A DNA stretch of 41,324 bases from Streptomyces sp. MBT65. GTDB taxonomy: Bacteria; Actinomycetota; Actinomycetes; Streptomycetales; Streptomycetaceae. Made by a program: the position numbers and the translations under genes. The stretch spans positions 1 through 41,324 of the forward strand of contig NZ_JAENRY010000041.1 in the NCBI RefSeq assembly GCF_016612545.1, given 5' to 3'. Below the pieces are notes generated by a model. That model was not told the DNA's origin and ran no database searches. It was given only the letters and a program-made list of their open reading frames with translations. Shown here piece after piece: positions 1 through 7,963 of this stretch (position 1 is the first letter of the stretch; the number at the start of each line of letters is the position of its first letter).

Positions 1-114
1 GTCCGCGCCCCCGGCCCCCTCGCCCGTGTCCTCGGCGGCGTCCGCCACCGCGCCCCGCGTCGCCTCCGTGTCCTCGGACGGTGAGGTCTCCGTGGTCTCC
101 GGGTCCGTGCTCAC
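1..114 (-). CDS. 5' end of an acidic, unidentified protein (runs off the window)
   Basis: Only the first 38 codons are inside the window, read leftward from a GTG at 112-114. The start is supported by a GGAG six bases upstream of the GTG and by a GTGA overlap with the stop codon of the upstream aldo/keto reductase, which implies translational coupling. The visible N-terminus (VSTDPETTETSPSED...) is rich in Thr, Glu, Asp and Gly and looks disordered, with no signal peptide. By synteny with what I recall of S. coelicolor it could be a helix-hairpin-helix protein with a long acidic N-terminal region, but no domain is visible here. Confidence 0.6.
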   Translation of the reverse strand, partial: MSTDPETTETSPSEDTEATRGAVADAAEDTGEGAGGAD

Positions 115-1098
115 AGCGTGCTCCAGTCGTGATCGGGATAGCGGTGCAGAGGCGCCGACACATCGTCGAGCGCTCGGCAGATCTCGTCAGGAAGACTAAG
201 CGCCTCCACTGACAACGCGGCCGTGAGCTGCTGCGCGTTGCGCGCGCCGACGATCGGGGCGGCCACCCCGGGCCGGTCGCGGACCCAGGCGAGGGCGACC
301 TGGAGGGGCGTCACGGCGAGTCCGTCCGCGGCGATGGTCACCGCGTCCACGATCCGCGTCGCCGTGTCGTCGAGGTACGGCGCGACGAACGGCGCCATGT
401 GCTCCGATGCGCCGCGCGAGTCCGCCGGGGTCGCGTGCCGGTACTTGCCGGTGAGGACCCCGCGCCCGAGCGGCGAGGAGGGCAGCAGCCCGATGCCCAG
501 GTCGAGCGCGGCCGGCAGCACCTCGCGCTCCACACCGCGCTGCAACAGCGAGTACTCGAGCTGTGTGCTGGCCAGCCGCGTCCGCGTGCCCGGCGCGCGC
601 CGCGAGCTGCCAGGTCGCGGCCTTGGCGAGCTGCCAGCCGCAGTAGTTGGAGACGCCCGCGTAGCGCGCCCGCCCGCTGCTGACCGCGAGGTCCAGGGCC
701 TGGAGGGTCTCCTCCAGCGGGGTGAACGGGTCGAAGGCGTGGATGTGCCACACGTCCACGTAGTCCGTGCCGAGGCGGGCCAGCGAGGCGTCCAGCGCGG
801 CGAGCAGATGGCCGCGCGAGCCGTCGAAACGGCGGTCGGGGTCGGGTACGCTCCCCGCCTTCGTCGAGATGACCAGGTCCCGGCGCGGCACGAGCCCTTC
901 TATGAGCTGTCCGAGCAGGTACTCGGCCTCCCCGTCGCCGTACACGTCCGCCGTGTCGACCAGGGTGCCGCCGGCCTCCCAGAACGCCTTCAAGAGGTCC
1001 GCGGCGTCATGCTCGTCGGTGTCGCGCCCCCACGTGAGGGTGCCGAGTCCGATCCGGGACACACGAAGGCCGGTACGGCCGAGATGCCTCTGCTCCAT
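111..1098 (-). pseudogene. Aldo/keto reductase, interrupted by a one-base frameshift
   Basis: From the ATG at 1096-1098 the protein begins MEQRHLGRTGLRVSRIGLG, typical of NADPH-dependent aldo/keto reductases, with the catalytic-type Asp and Tyr in DTADVYGDGEAEYL and a strand containing STKAG. The reading stays in frame through WQLAARAG, then becomes nonsense near 585-595. The family continuation (TRLASTQLEYSLLQRGVERE) is in the next frame and runs to the TGA at 111. The whole span is 988 bases, one more than a multiple of three, so a single extra base (for instance in the GGGCACG context near 586-592) explains the break. The gene is either inactivated or carries a sequencing error; the intact product would be about 328 residues. 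A TAATCT -10-like hexamer eight bases before the ATG, with no Shine-Dalgarno sequence, suggests a leaderless message. Confidence 0.8.
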
Positions 1099-1138
1099 GA
1101 ACGCCGAGATTACTGGCCTGAACCTGCCCTGTGGTTGC

Positions 1139-1171
1139 CTGTGGATAACCGATTTCCACGATGATCCACAG
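1139..1171. promoter_or_regulatory. Inverted repeat made of DnaA-box-like sequences
   Basis: CTGTGGAT (1139-1146) and ATCCACAG (1164-1171) form a perfect 8-base inverted repeat. The left copy contains TGTGGATAA (1140-1148), which is the complement of the classic DnaA box TTATCCACA. The right copy, TGATCCACA, differs at one position. A further TGTGG lies just to the left. The element sits between the divergent aldo/keto reductase and F420 oxidoreductase genes. Confidence 0.45.
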
Positions 1172-1214
1172 TCCCTCGCACGGCACGCTCCGTGACCACT
1201 CACCGGCACCCGTC

Positions 1215-1244
1215 CTGTCCGCCCGGACCACCTCGCGCTAGGGT
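1215..1244 (+). promoter_or_regulatory. Candidate promoter of the F420-type oxidoreductase gene
   Basis: A CTGTCC -35-like hexamer (1215-1220) is followed after 18 bases by TAGGGT (1239-1244), a common Streptomyces -10 form. The predicted start of transcription is near 1251, giving a leader of about 34 bases. Confidence 0.45.
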
Positions 1245-1284
1245 CGGCACAACAGCGACGTTACTGATGGGTAAGGGGTCTGCC

Positions 1285-2340
1285 ATGCAGCTCGGGATCA
1301 ACCTCGGCTACTGGGGTGCCGGAATGGACGGCGACAATCTGGCCGTGGCCCAGGAGGCCGACCGCCTCGGCTACTCGGTGTGCTGGGCCGCCGAGGCCTA
1401 CGGCTCCGACGCGGCCACGGTGCTCACCTGGGTCGCCGCGCAGACCGAGCGCATCGACGTCGGCTCGGCCATCTTCCAGATCCCGGCCCGCCAGCCCGCC
1501 ATGACCGCGATGACCGCCGCGACCCTCGACTCCCTCTCCGGGGGCCGCTTCCGCCTCGGCATCGGCGTCTCGGGCCCGCAGGTCTCCGAGGGCTGGTACG
1601 GCGTCAAGTTCGACAAGCCGCTGGCACGCACGCGTGAGTACGTCGAGATCGTCCGCAAGGCGATGACGCGCGAGCGGCTCTCCTACGACGGCGAGCACTG
1701 GACGCTGCCGCTGCCCGGCGGCCCCGGCAAGCCCCTCAAGCTGACCGTGCACCCACAGCGCGAGCACATCCCGCTCTACATCGCGGCGATCGGCCCGAAG
1801 AACCTGGAGCAGACCGGCGAGATCGCCGACGGCGCACTGCTGATCTTCCCGTCCGCCGAGCACCTTGAGGACACCGCCGTACGGCATCTGCGGGCCGGGC
1901 GCGAGAAGGCGGGCAAGACCCTCGAAGGCTTCGACATCGTCCCGACGGTCCCGCTCGCCCTCGGTGAGGACAAGGACGTCGAGAAGCTCGCCGACACCTT
2001 CCGCCCGTACACCGCGCTCTACGTCGGCGGCATGGGCAGCCGGCAGCAGAACTTCTACAACAAGCAGGCCCGGCGCATGGGCTTCGAGGAGGCGGCGACG
2101 GAGATCCAGGACAAGTACCTGGCCGGCGACAAGGACGGCGCCGCGGCCGCCATCCCGCACGACCTGATCGACAAGACGACGCTCCTGGGCTCCGTGGACC
2201 GCATCGCGGACCGGATGAAGGAGTACGCGGCGGCCGGTGTCACCACCCTGACGCTCGCCCCGGCGGGCTGGACCCTGGACGAGCGGCTCGCCGCCCTCCG
2301 CGCCGGAACCGAAGCACTGGAGCGCGCGGGTCTCGCGTAG
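1285..2340 (+). CDS. LLM class F420-dependent oxidoreductase
   Basis: The 351-residue protein has the luciferase-like monooxygenase fold signature: MQLGINLGYWGAG at the N-terminus, a central SLSGGRFRLGIGVSGPQ segment typical of the F420-binding subgroup, and a C-terminal AAGVTTLTLAPAG strand. It probably uses coenzyme F420 to reduce or oxidise a small organic substrate in the cytoplasm; the substrate cannot be read from the sequence. The start was chosen at 1285 because AAGGGG lies six bases upstream and the family begins at this Met; an upstream in-frame ATG at 1267 lacks a binding site. It stands alone between its own promoter and a strong hairpin terminator, divergent from the aldo/keto reductase. 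Assignment to the family is secure, the exact role is not. Confidence 0.9.
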   Translation: MQLGINLGYWGAGMDGDNLAVAQEADRLGYSVCWAAEAYGSDAATVLTWVAAQTERIDVGSAIFQIPARQPAMTAMTAATLDSLSGGRFRLGIGVSGPQVSEGWYGVKFDKPLARTREYVEIVRKAMTRERLSYDGEHWTLPLPGGPGKPLKLTVHPQREHIPLYIAAIGPKNLEQTGEIADGALLIFPSAEHLEDTAVRHLRAGREKAGKTLEGFDIVPTVPLALGEDKDVEKLADTFRPYTALYVGGMGSRQQNFYNKQARRMGFEEAATEIQDKYLAGDKDGAAAAIPHDLIDKTTLLGSVDRIADRMKEYAAAGVTTLTLAPAGWTLDERLAALRAGTEALERAGLA

Positions 2341-2367
2341 CGAGGCTCTGTCGTACGGAAGTTTTCT

Positions 2368-2411
2368 ACGGCCGTGGTGGGGGCTCGGGGGGTCTTCCCC
2401 GCCACGGCCGT
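2368..2411 (+). terminator. Hairpin terminator after the LLM oxidoreductase
   Basis: Two 15-base arms, ACGGCCGTGGTGGGG (2368-2382) and CCCCGCCACGGCCGT (2397-2411), pair with a single T-G wobble across a 14-base loop, 28 bases past the stop codon. There is no U-tract, as is usual in Streptomyces. Confidence 0.75.
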
Positions 2412-2576
2412 CACGGGGAACAACGCGCGGCGGGCCGTGCGGTTACGCCCCCGTAGGGACATCCGTGGTCCTCCTTTTGGCGGAGTTGTCCGACATTGCT
2501 GTTGCAGCACCTCTGGCGCCGCATTTGACTCGTTCTTTGCGGAATGCGGTGAAATCCTGCATGGAGGTGCCTTCAG

Positions 2577-3365
2577 ATGCTTTCGGCCAAGAGCCTGTTC
2601 CAGGAGATCCTCGACAACGACGAGTCGTTCCGGCTGTTCTGTTCCATCGCGGCCAGTGGCGAGTCACAGGGCGGCTGGGAGAACGGGCGCATCGCCGTCC
2701 TCGTCCCGCCGACCGAACGCGACCTCGCCCCCAAGATCAGCCGGCACGGCGCCGACGAGGACAAACACGGGCGCATCTTCAACGCCCTCCTGAAGAAGCG
2801 CGGCCTCCAACCCGTCCCGGTGCCCTCGGACACCGACTACACGATGCTCCTGGAGCGGCACGGCATCGGTCTCGCGCACGAGAAGCTCAAGGGCGAGACA
2901 CCGCTCACCGTCCAGGACGTCGTCACCTACCTCGCGCACAGCCGGGTCACCGAACAGCGCGCCTCCGAGCAGATGGACCTGCTGCGCAGGCACTTCGCCG
3001 ACCACCCCGACCTCGGCCGCGCGGTGCGGATGATCTCGAACGACGAGGACAACCATCTCGCCTACTGCCACGAGGAGTTGCTGCGCTTCGCGGCCGCGGG
3101 ACACGGCCGCGCCATCCAACGGACGCTGCGCGAGTGCGCGTTGGCGGAGATCCGCGTCTACCGGGACGTCAGCCTCGCGGTGATGGCCCACATGGGACGC
3201 GTCCTCGGCTGGCCGCGCGCCAAGTCGGCGGTGCTCACCGCGGGCATCCACGCCGTGTACGCCTACGAACGGCTCGGCGGCTGGCGGCGGATGGTGTCCC
3301 TGCGGATGCCGGAACGCCGCGACGCGCTCGGCGGACCGGCCACCGCGGCCCCCGAGTTCGCCTGA
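2577..3365 (+). CDS. Ferritin-like diiron-domain protein
   Basis: This 262-residue all-helical protein contains paired acidic/His motifs expected of a ferritin-like or rubrerythrin-like four-helix bundle: GADEDKHGR near residue 60, VTEQRASEQMDLL near 123, and ISNDEDNHLAYCHEEL near 150. The spaced Glu and His residues would bind two metal ions. An oxygen or iron handling role in the cytoplasm is likely, but the reaction is unknown. GGAGG at 2563-2567 lies nine bases before the ATG. The 236 bases upstream hold the terminator of the previous gene and a weak TTGACT (2525-2530)/TGAAAT (2550-2555) promoter candidate. The gene ends 14 bases from the convergent corA stop with no clear hairpin in between. 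Confidence 0.75.
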   Translation: MLSAKSLFQEILDNDESFRLFCSIAASGESQGGWENGRIAVLVPPTERDLAPKISRHGADEDKHGRIFNALLKKRGLQPVPVPSDTDYTMLLERHGIGLAHEKLKGETPLTVQDVVTYLAHSRVTEQRASEQMDLLRRHFADHPDLGRAVRMISNDEDNHLAYCHEELLRFAAAGHGRAIQRTLRECALAEIRVYRDVSLAVMAHMGRVLGWPRAKSAVLTAGIHAVYAYERLGGWRRMVSLRMPERRDALGGPATAAPEFA

Positions 3366-3379
3366 GCCCCAACGCCGCG

Positions 3380-4378
3380 CTACAGCCAGCCGCGTCGCCT
3401 GAACGTCCGGTACAGCAGCACCTCCAGGGCGGCCATCAGCAGGATCACCGCCGGGTACCCCCACAACCAGTGCAGCTCCGGCATGTGGTCGAAGTTCATG
3501 CCGTAGATCCCCGCGATCATCGTGGGGACCGCGGCCATGGCGGCCCACCCGGAGATCTTCCGCATGTCGTCGTTCTGCCGGACGCTGGTCTGCGCGAGAT
3601 GCGCCGCCAGGACGTCCGAGACCAGCCGGTCCAGGCCCTCCACGGACTCGTTGACCTTCATCAGGTGGTCGTTCACGTCCCGGAAGAACGGCCGCGCCTT
3701 GTCGTGCACGAACCGCACCCGGTCCCCGGCGAACCCGACCCCCGCGAGCCGGGTCAGCGGCTGCGCGAGCGGTCCCGTGGCCCGGCGGAACTCCAGGATC
3801 TGCCGCTTGAAGGCGTAGATCCGCGACGCCGTGGTCCGCGAACCGCCGCCGGTCGGCGAGAACACCGCCGCCTCCAGCTCCTCCAGGTCGGTCTGCAACT
3901 CGCCCGCCACGTCCACGTAGTGGTCGACCACGGCGTCCGCGATCGAGTACAGCACCGCTGTGGGCCCGTGCCGCAGCATCTCCGGCTCCTCCTCGAGACG
4001 GTGCCGTACGGCCGCCAGAGGGGCCTCCTCGCCGTGCCGGACGGTCACCACGAAGGAGTCGCCCACGAAGACCATGACCTCACCGGAGGTGACGACGTCG
4101 CTGTCCGCCTCGTAGCCCACCGGCTTGAGCACCATGAACAGCGAGTCGTCGTAGACCTCCAGCTTGGGCCGCTGATGCGCGGTCAGGGCGTCCTCGACGG
4201 CCAGCGGATGCAGCGCGAACTCCTGGGTGACCTTGTCGAACTCGCTCTCCGTGGGCTCGTAGAGACCGATCCAGACGAACGCGTCACCCACCCGACGACA
4301 GTGGTCCAGGCCGTCGGAGAAGTCGCCGGGTCCCTCCGTCCGGCGCCCGTCGCGGTAGATGGCGTAGTCGACGATCAC
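3380..4378 (-). CDS. corA: CorA-family magnesium/cobalt channel
   Basis: The C-terminus has the two membrane helices of CorA with the ion-selectivity motif YGMNF at the end of the first (about residues 290-296: TMIAGIYGMNFDHMPELHW), then the second helix and a short basic tail (RTFRRRGWL). The long N-terminal part is the cytoplasmic domain, with the heptad-rich stalk around LQTDLEELEAAVFSP and LAQTSVRQNDDMRKISG. Homopentameric CorA channels import Mg2+, sometimes Co2+ or Ni2+. The start is taken at the GTG (4376-4378) with a GGAG ten bases upstream, giving 332 residues; an in-frame extension to 4414 overlaps the probable control region. It is divergent from the phosphatase gene, 62 bases away, and convergent with the ferritin-like gene. 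Confidence 0.9.
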   Translation of the reverse strand: MIVDYAIYRDGRRTEGPGDFSDGLDHCRRVGDAFVWIGLYEPTESEFDKVTQEFALHPLAVEDALTAHQRPKLEVYDDSLFMVLKPVGYEADSDVVTSGEVMVFVGDSFVVTVRHGEEAPLAAVRHRLEEEPEMLRHGPTAVLYSIADAVVDHYVDVAGELQTDLEELEAAVFSPTGGGSRTTASRIYAFKRQILEFRRATGPLAQPLTRLAGVGFAGDRVRFVHDKARPFFRDVNDHLMKVNESVEGLDRLVSDVLAAHLAQTSVRQNDDMRKISGWAAMAAVPTMIAGIYGMNFDHMPELHWLWGYPAVILLMAALEVLLYRTFRRRGWL

Positions 4379-4427
4379 GGTGCGTATTCTCCCGCCGTCC
4401 GGCCGAAACCGCACCCTGGCGTACGCC

Positions 4428-4433
4428 TACCCT
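4428..4433 (+). promoter_or_regulatory. -10 element of a probable leaderless transcript
   Basis: TACCCT lies seven bases before the ATG at 4441, and no Shine-Dalgarno sequence is present. This spacing puts the expected first transcribed base on the start codon. The -35 region is not recognisable. Confidence 0.45.
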
Positions 4434-4440
4434 TGGCCCC

Positions 4441-5127
4441 ATGCCCACGTTGATCCTTGTCCGGCACGGACGTTCGACCGCCAACACCGGGGGAGTGCTC
4501 GCCGGCTGGACGCCCGGTGTCGCCCTCGACGAGCGCGGCAACGCCCAGGCCGCCGCGCTCCCCGGACGGCTCGCCGCGCTGCCGATCGCCGAGGTCGTCG
4601 CCAGCCCGCTGCAACGCTGCCAGGAGACCCTCCAGCCCCTCCTGGACGCCCGACCCGACCTGCGGCTGCACACCGAGGAGCGGATCGGGGAGTGCCACTA
4701 CGGCGACTGGTCCGGCCGCAAGCTCGCCGAGCTGTCGGGCGATCCCCTGATGGAGGTCGTCCAGGCGCACCCCTCGGCCGCCGCGTTCCCCGGCGGCGAG
4801 TCGATGCGGTCGATGCAGACCCGCGCGGCCGAGGCCGTACGCGAGTGGAACGCGCGCGTGGAGCGCGATCACGGCGCCGACGCCGTCTACCTCATGTGCT
4901 CGCACGGCGACATCATCAAGTCCCTTGTCGCGGACGCACTCGGACTTCATCTGGACCTCTTCCAGCGGATCTCCGTAGAACCGTGTTCCATCACCGCGAT
5001 CCGTTACACCCGTCTCAGGCCCTTTCTCGTACGGCTCGGGGACACCGGCGATCTCGCCTCCCTGGCGCCGCGCGAGGAGCCCCCGGGGGACGAGGCCACG
5101 GTCGGGGGCGGCGCGGGCGCACCGTGA
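4441..5127 (+). CDS. Histidine phosphatase superfamily protein (MSMEG_4193-type putative phosphomutase)
   Basis: The protein starts MPTLILVRHGRSTANTGGVL: the RHG motif at residues 8-10 carries the histidine that becomes phosphorylated, and a second catalytic His is in LMCSHGDIIKS near residue 155. The 228-residue length and the segment GECHYGDWSGRKLAELS match the actinobacterial family named as a putative phosphomutase (TIGR03848, from memory), which is usually found beside DUF3090 and SCO1664-type genes, as here. The substrate is unknown. The C-terminus after residue 205 is a low-complexity Gly/Pro/Glu tail. The message is probably leaderless. It lies 75 bases before the DUF3090 gene, so it may be co-transcribed with it or separated by the TAGGGT element. 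Confidence 0.85.
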   Translation: MPTLILVRHGRSTANTGGVLAGWTPGVALDERGNAQAAALPGRLAALPIAEVVASPLQRCQETLQPLLDARPDLRLHTEERIGECHYGDWSGRKLAELSGDPLMEVVQAHPSAAAFPGGESMRSMQTRAAEAVREWNARVERDHGADAVYLMCSHGDIIKSLVADALGLHLDLFQRISVEPCSITAIRYTRLRPFLVRLGDTGDLASLAPREEPPGDEATVGGGAGAP

Positions 5128-5140
5128 TCGTCGGCCGCAG

Positions 5141-5146
5141 TAGGGT
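5141..5146 (+). promoter_or_regulatory. Candidate -10 element upstream of the DUF3090 gene
   Basis: TAGGGT fits the Streptomyces -10 form and lies 56 bases before the GTG at 5203. No convincing -35 is visible, so readthrough from the phosphatase gene is equally possible. Confidence 0.3.
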
Positions 5147-5202
5147 GAAGCGGTCGCAGTAGCGCCGCACTTGTCAGCAGTCGATCCCAATGGAGACAGG
5201 AC

Positions 5203-5793
5203 GTGTCCCGTCAGGTGTTCCTCTACGACCCGCCGGACCGCTTCGTAGCCGGTACGGTCGGTCTGCCCGGGCGCCGTACGTTCTTCCTCCAGGCCGCCGC
5301 CGGCCCTCGGGTGACCAGCGTGGCCCTGGAGAAGACACAGGTCGCCGCGCTCGCCGAGCGCATGGACGAGCTTCTGGACGAGGTCGTACGGCGCAGTGGC
5401 GGCAGCGCGGCCGTCCCGGCCGTCACCCCCACCGAGATCTCCGACACCCGCCCGCTGGAGACCCCCGTCGAGGAGGAGTTCCGCGTCGGCACCATGGCGC
5501 TCGCCTGGGACGGCGAGGAGCAGCGCATGATCGTCGAGGCGCAGGCCCTCGTCGAGCTCGACGCCGACACCGACGAGGACCTCGCCGAGGCCGAGGAGCG
5601 ACTCCTCCAGGACGAGGAGAACGGACCCCCGATGCTGCGGGTCCGCCTCACCGGCGCCCAGGCCCGCGCCTTCGCCAGGCGGGCCCTGGACGTCGTCAAC
5701 GCCGGCCGGCCGCCCTGCCCGCTGTGCAGCCTCCCGCTCGACCCGGAAGGACACGTATGTCCGCGCCAGAACGGATACCGCCGCGGAGCGTGA
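5203..5793 (+). CDS. DUF3090 family protein with C-terminal zinc-ribbon-like motif
   Basis: This 196-residue protein (MSRQVFLYDPPDRFVAGTVG at the start) matches the actinobacterial DUF3090 family. The N-terminal part is alpha/beta; the middle is acidic (LDADTDEDLAEAEERLLQDEE); the C-terminus has [20 protein letters not shown], a CxxC...C pattern suggesting one metal site. Function is unknown; the family travels with SCO1664-type proteins and the putative phosphomutase. The GTG start has GGAG seven bases upstream. Its last 37 bases overlap the next gene in another frame, so the two are translationally coupled. Confidence 0.85.
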   Translation: MSRQVFLYDPPDRFVAGTVGLPGRRTFFLQAAAGPRVTSVALEKTQVAALAERMDELLDEVVRRSGGSAAVPAVTPTEISDTRPLETPVEEEFRVGTMALAWDGEEQRMIVEAQALVELDADTDEDLAEAEERLLQDEENGPPMLRVRLTGAQARAFARRALDVVNAGRPPCPLCSLPLDPEGHVCPRQNGYRRGA

Positions 5794-6575
5794 CCACGGC
5801 CGAGCTGCTCGCCAAGGGTGAGCTGAAGGTGCGCGGACAGATCCGCGAGGCGTCGAACGCGGTGCTGCTGTGCTCCGTGACGTACGAGGGCCGCGAGGCG
5901 TCCTGCGTGTACAAGCCCGTCGCCGGTGAGCGGCCTCTGTGGGACTTCCCGGACGGCACCCTCGCCCAGCGCGAGGTCGCCGCCTACGAGGTCTCCGAGG
6001 CGACCGGTTGGGGCCTTGTGCCGACCACCGTGCTGCGCGACGGGCCGTACGGCGAGGGCATGTGCCAGCTGTGGATCGAGGCGGCGCCCGAGTCGGAGCT
6101 GCTCGCCCTGGTCGACGCGGAGGAGCCCGAAGCGGGCTGGAAGGCCATCGGGTTCGCCGAGGTCGGCGAGGGGGAAACCGCCCTCCTGGTGCACGCCGAC
6201 GACGAGCGGCTGCGCCGGCTCGCCGTCCTCGACGCCGTGATCAACAACGCCGACCGCAAGGGCGGCCACCTGCTGCCCGCCGACGAGGGCCGCCTTTACG
6301 GCATCGACCACGGAGTCACCTTCAACGCCGAGAACAAGCTGCGCACCCTCCTGTGGGGCTGGGCGGGCGAGCGGCTCACTCCGGAGGCTGTCGACGTCCT
6401 CCAGGGGCTCAGGGAGGCGCTCAGGGACGGTGGCGGGCTCGCCGCGAAGCTCGCCGAGCTGATCACCGCCGTAGAACTCGACGCCACACGCGCGCGTGTC
6501 GACGCGATGCTCGCGGCAGGGAAGCATCCCGCGCCGAGCGGGGAGTGGCCGGCGATTCCGTGGCCGCCCGTGTAG
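5757..6575 (+). CDS. SCO1664 family protein (PI3/PI4-kinase-like fold)
   Basis: The 272-residue product resembles the SCO1664 family (TIGR03843, from memory), distantly related to phosphatidylinositol 3/4-kinases. Kinase-like features are visible: [17 protein letters not shown] near residue 53 with the likely nucleotide-binding Lys; [13 protein letters not shown] near residue 162, resembling the DxxxxN catalytic loop; and YGIDHGVTF near 182, in the place of the metal-binding DFG-type motif. It may be a small-molecule or protein kinase; no substrate is known. The ATG at 5757, after GGAAGGA, is preferred over longer in-frame openings because it gives the family length and a good binding site. 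It overlaps the DUF3090 gene by 37 bases, and 94 bases separate it from mshC. Confidence 0.85.
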   Translation: MSAPERIPPRSVTTAELLAKGELKVRGQIREASNAVLLCSVTYEGREASCVYKPVAGERPLWDFPDGTLAQREVAAYEVSEATGWGLVPTTVLRDGPYGEGMCQLWIEAAPESELLALVDAEEPEAGWKAIGFAEVGEGETALLVHADDERLRRLAVLDAVINNADRKGGHLLPADEGRLYGIDHGVTFNAENKLRTLLWGWAGERLTPEAVDVLQGLREALRDGGGLAAKLAELITAVELDATRARVDAMLAAGKHPAPSGEWPAIPWPPV

Positions 6576-6657
6576 CAGCACGGCGGGCGGAGTCGCGCAA
6601 GAGGGCCTTACCGGTCATCAGGGCCGCTCCGGTTCGTATGCGAAACATCCGTCCGGT

Positions 6658-6663
6658 TACGCT
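6658..6663 (+). promoter_or_regulatory. -10 element of a probable leaderless mshC transcript
   Basis: TACGCT lies six bases before the mshC ATG at 6670 and there is no Shine-Dalgarno sequence, so transcription probably begins at or next to the start codon. Confidence 0.4.
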
Positions 6664-6669
6664 CATGAC

Positions 6670-7899
6670 ATGTATGCCTGGCCCGCTTCTGAGGTCCCCG
6701 CCCTGCCCGGCAAGGGCCGCGACCTCCGGATCCACGACACCGCGACCGGCGGTCTGGTCACCCCTGACACCGGTCCCGTCGCCCGTATCTACGTCTGTGG
6801 CATCACGCCGTACGACGCCACCCACATGGGACACGCGGCGACCTACAACGCGTTCGACCTTGTGCAGCGCGTGTGGCTCGACACCAAGCGGCAGGTTCAC
6901 TACGTCCAGAACGTGACCGACGTCGACGACCCGCTGCTGGAGCGCGCCGAGCGCGACGGCATCGACTGGGTGGCCCTCGCCGAGAAGGAGACCGCGCTCT
7001 TCCGCGAGGACATGACCGCCCTGCGCATGCTGCCCCCGAAGCAGTACATCGGCGCGGTCGAGGCGATACCCGGCATCGTGCCGCTCGTCGAGCGCCTCAG
7101 GGACGCCGGTGCCGCCTACGACCTCGAGGGCGACATCTACTTCTCCGTCGGGTCCGACCCGAACTTCGGCAGGGTCTCGAACCTCGACGCCGCCGCGATG
7201 CGGCTGCTGTCCGCCGAGCGCGGCGGCGACCCGGACCGCCCGGGCAAGAAGAACCCGCTCGACCCGATGCTGTGGATGGCCGCCCGCGAGGGCGAACCGA
7301 GCTGGGACGGCGGCTCGCTCGGCCGCGGCCGGCCCGGCTGGCACATCGAGTGCGTGGCCATCGCCCTGGACCACCTCGGCATGGGCTTCGACGTGCAGGG
7401 CGGCGGCTCCGACCTCGCCTTCCCGCACCACGAGATGGGCGCCTCGCACGCCCAGGTGCTGACCGGCGAGTTCCCCATGGCCAAGGCGTACGTCCACGCC
7501 GGCATGGTCGGCCTCGACGGCGAGAAGATGTCGAAGTCCCGGGGCAACCTCGTCTTCGTCTCCGCGCTGCGCCGCGAGGGCGTCGACCCGGCCGCCATCC
7601 GGCTGGCCCTGCTCGCCCACCACTACCGCTCCGACTGGGAGTGGACCGACGGAGTGCTGGCGGACGCGGTCGCCCGGCTGGGCCGGTGGCGTGCCGCGGT
7701 CTCCCGGCCCGACGGCCCGTCCGCGCTCAAGCTCGTCGAGGAGATGCGCGAAGCCCTCGCGAACGACCTGGACGCCCCGGCCGCGCTCGCCGCGGTCGAC
7801 CGCTGGGCCGCCGTCCAGCGGGACCGGGGCGGCAGCGACGAAGGCGCCCCCGGCGTCGTCTCCCGTGCCGTGGACGCCCTGTTGGGCGTGGCCCTGTAG
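6670..7899 (+). CDS. mshC: L-cysteine:1D-myo-inosityl 2-amino-2-deoxy-alpha-D-glucopyranoside ligase MshC
   Basis: MshC joins cysteine to glucosaminyl-inositol with ATP, the third enzymatic step of mycothiol biosynthesis, the main thiol buffer of actinobacteria. The 409-residue protein is a class I cysteinyl-tRNA-synthetase paralogue: zinc Cys in [15 protein letters not shown] (Cys43), HIGH-type motif HMGH at 52-55, WHIEC at 224-228, the [10 protein letters not shown] segment near 251, and KMSKS at 286-290. Like other MshC proteins it lacks the long anticodon-binding C-terminal domain of CysS. The start ATG at 6670 agrees with [13 protein letters not shown], a usual MshC N-terminus. It ends next to a strong terminator convergent with parJ. 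Confidence 0.95.
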   Translation: MYAWPASEVPALPGKGRDLRIHDTATGGLVTPDTGPVARIYVCGITPYDATHMGHAATYNAFDLVQRVWLDTKRQVHYVQNVTDVDDPLLERAERDGIDWVALAEKETALFREDMTALRMLPPKQYIGAVEAIPGIVPLVERLRDAGAAYDLEGDIYFSVGSDPNFGRVSNLDAAAMRLLSAERGGDPDRPGKKNPLDPMLWMAAREGEPSWDGGSLGRGRPGWHIECVAIALDHLGMGFDVQGGGSDLAFPHHEMGASHAQVLTGEFPMAKAYVHAGMVGLDGEKMSKSRGNLVFVSALRREGVDPAAIRLALLAHHYRSDWEWTDGVLADAVARLGRWRAAVSRPDGPSALKLVEEMREALANDLDAPAALAAVDRWAAVQRDRGGSDEGAPGVVSRAVDALLGVAL

Positions 7900-7916
7900 C
7901 GGTCGCCGTACACAAA

Positions 7917-7947
7917 GAAGGCGGTGCGCGTCACGCGCACCGCCTTC
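7917..7947. terminator. Bidirectional hairpin terminator between mshC and parJ
   Basis: GAAGGCGGTGCGCGT (7917-7931) and ACGCGCACCGCCTTC (7933-7947) are perfect 15-base complements around one central C, 17 bases after the mshC stop and 17 before the parJ stop. Confidence 0.9.
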
Positions 7948-7963
7948 GTTCACAGCTCCCGGC

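Noticed and set aside
1139..1171. A replication origin based on the DnaA-box-like pair
   Set aside because: Only two to three boxes are present, and dnaA, dnaN or other origin genes are absent.
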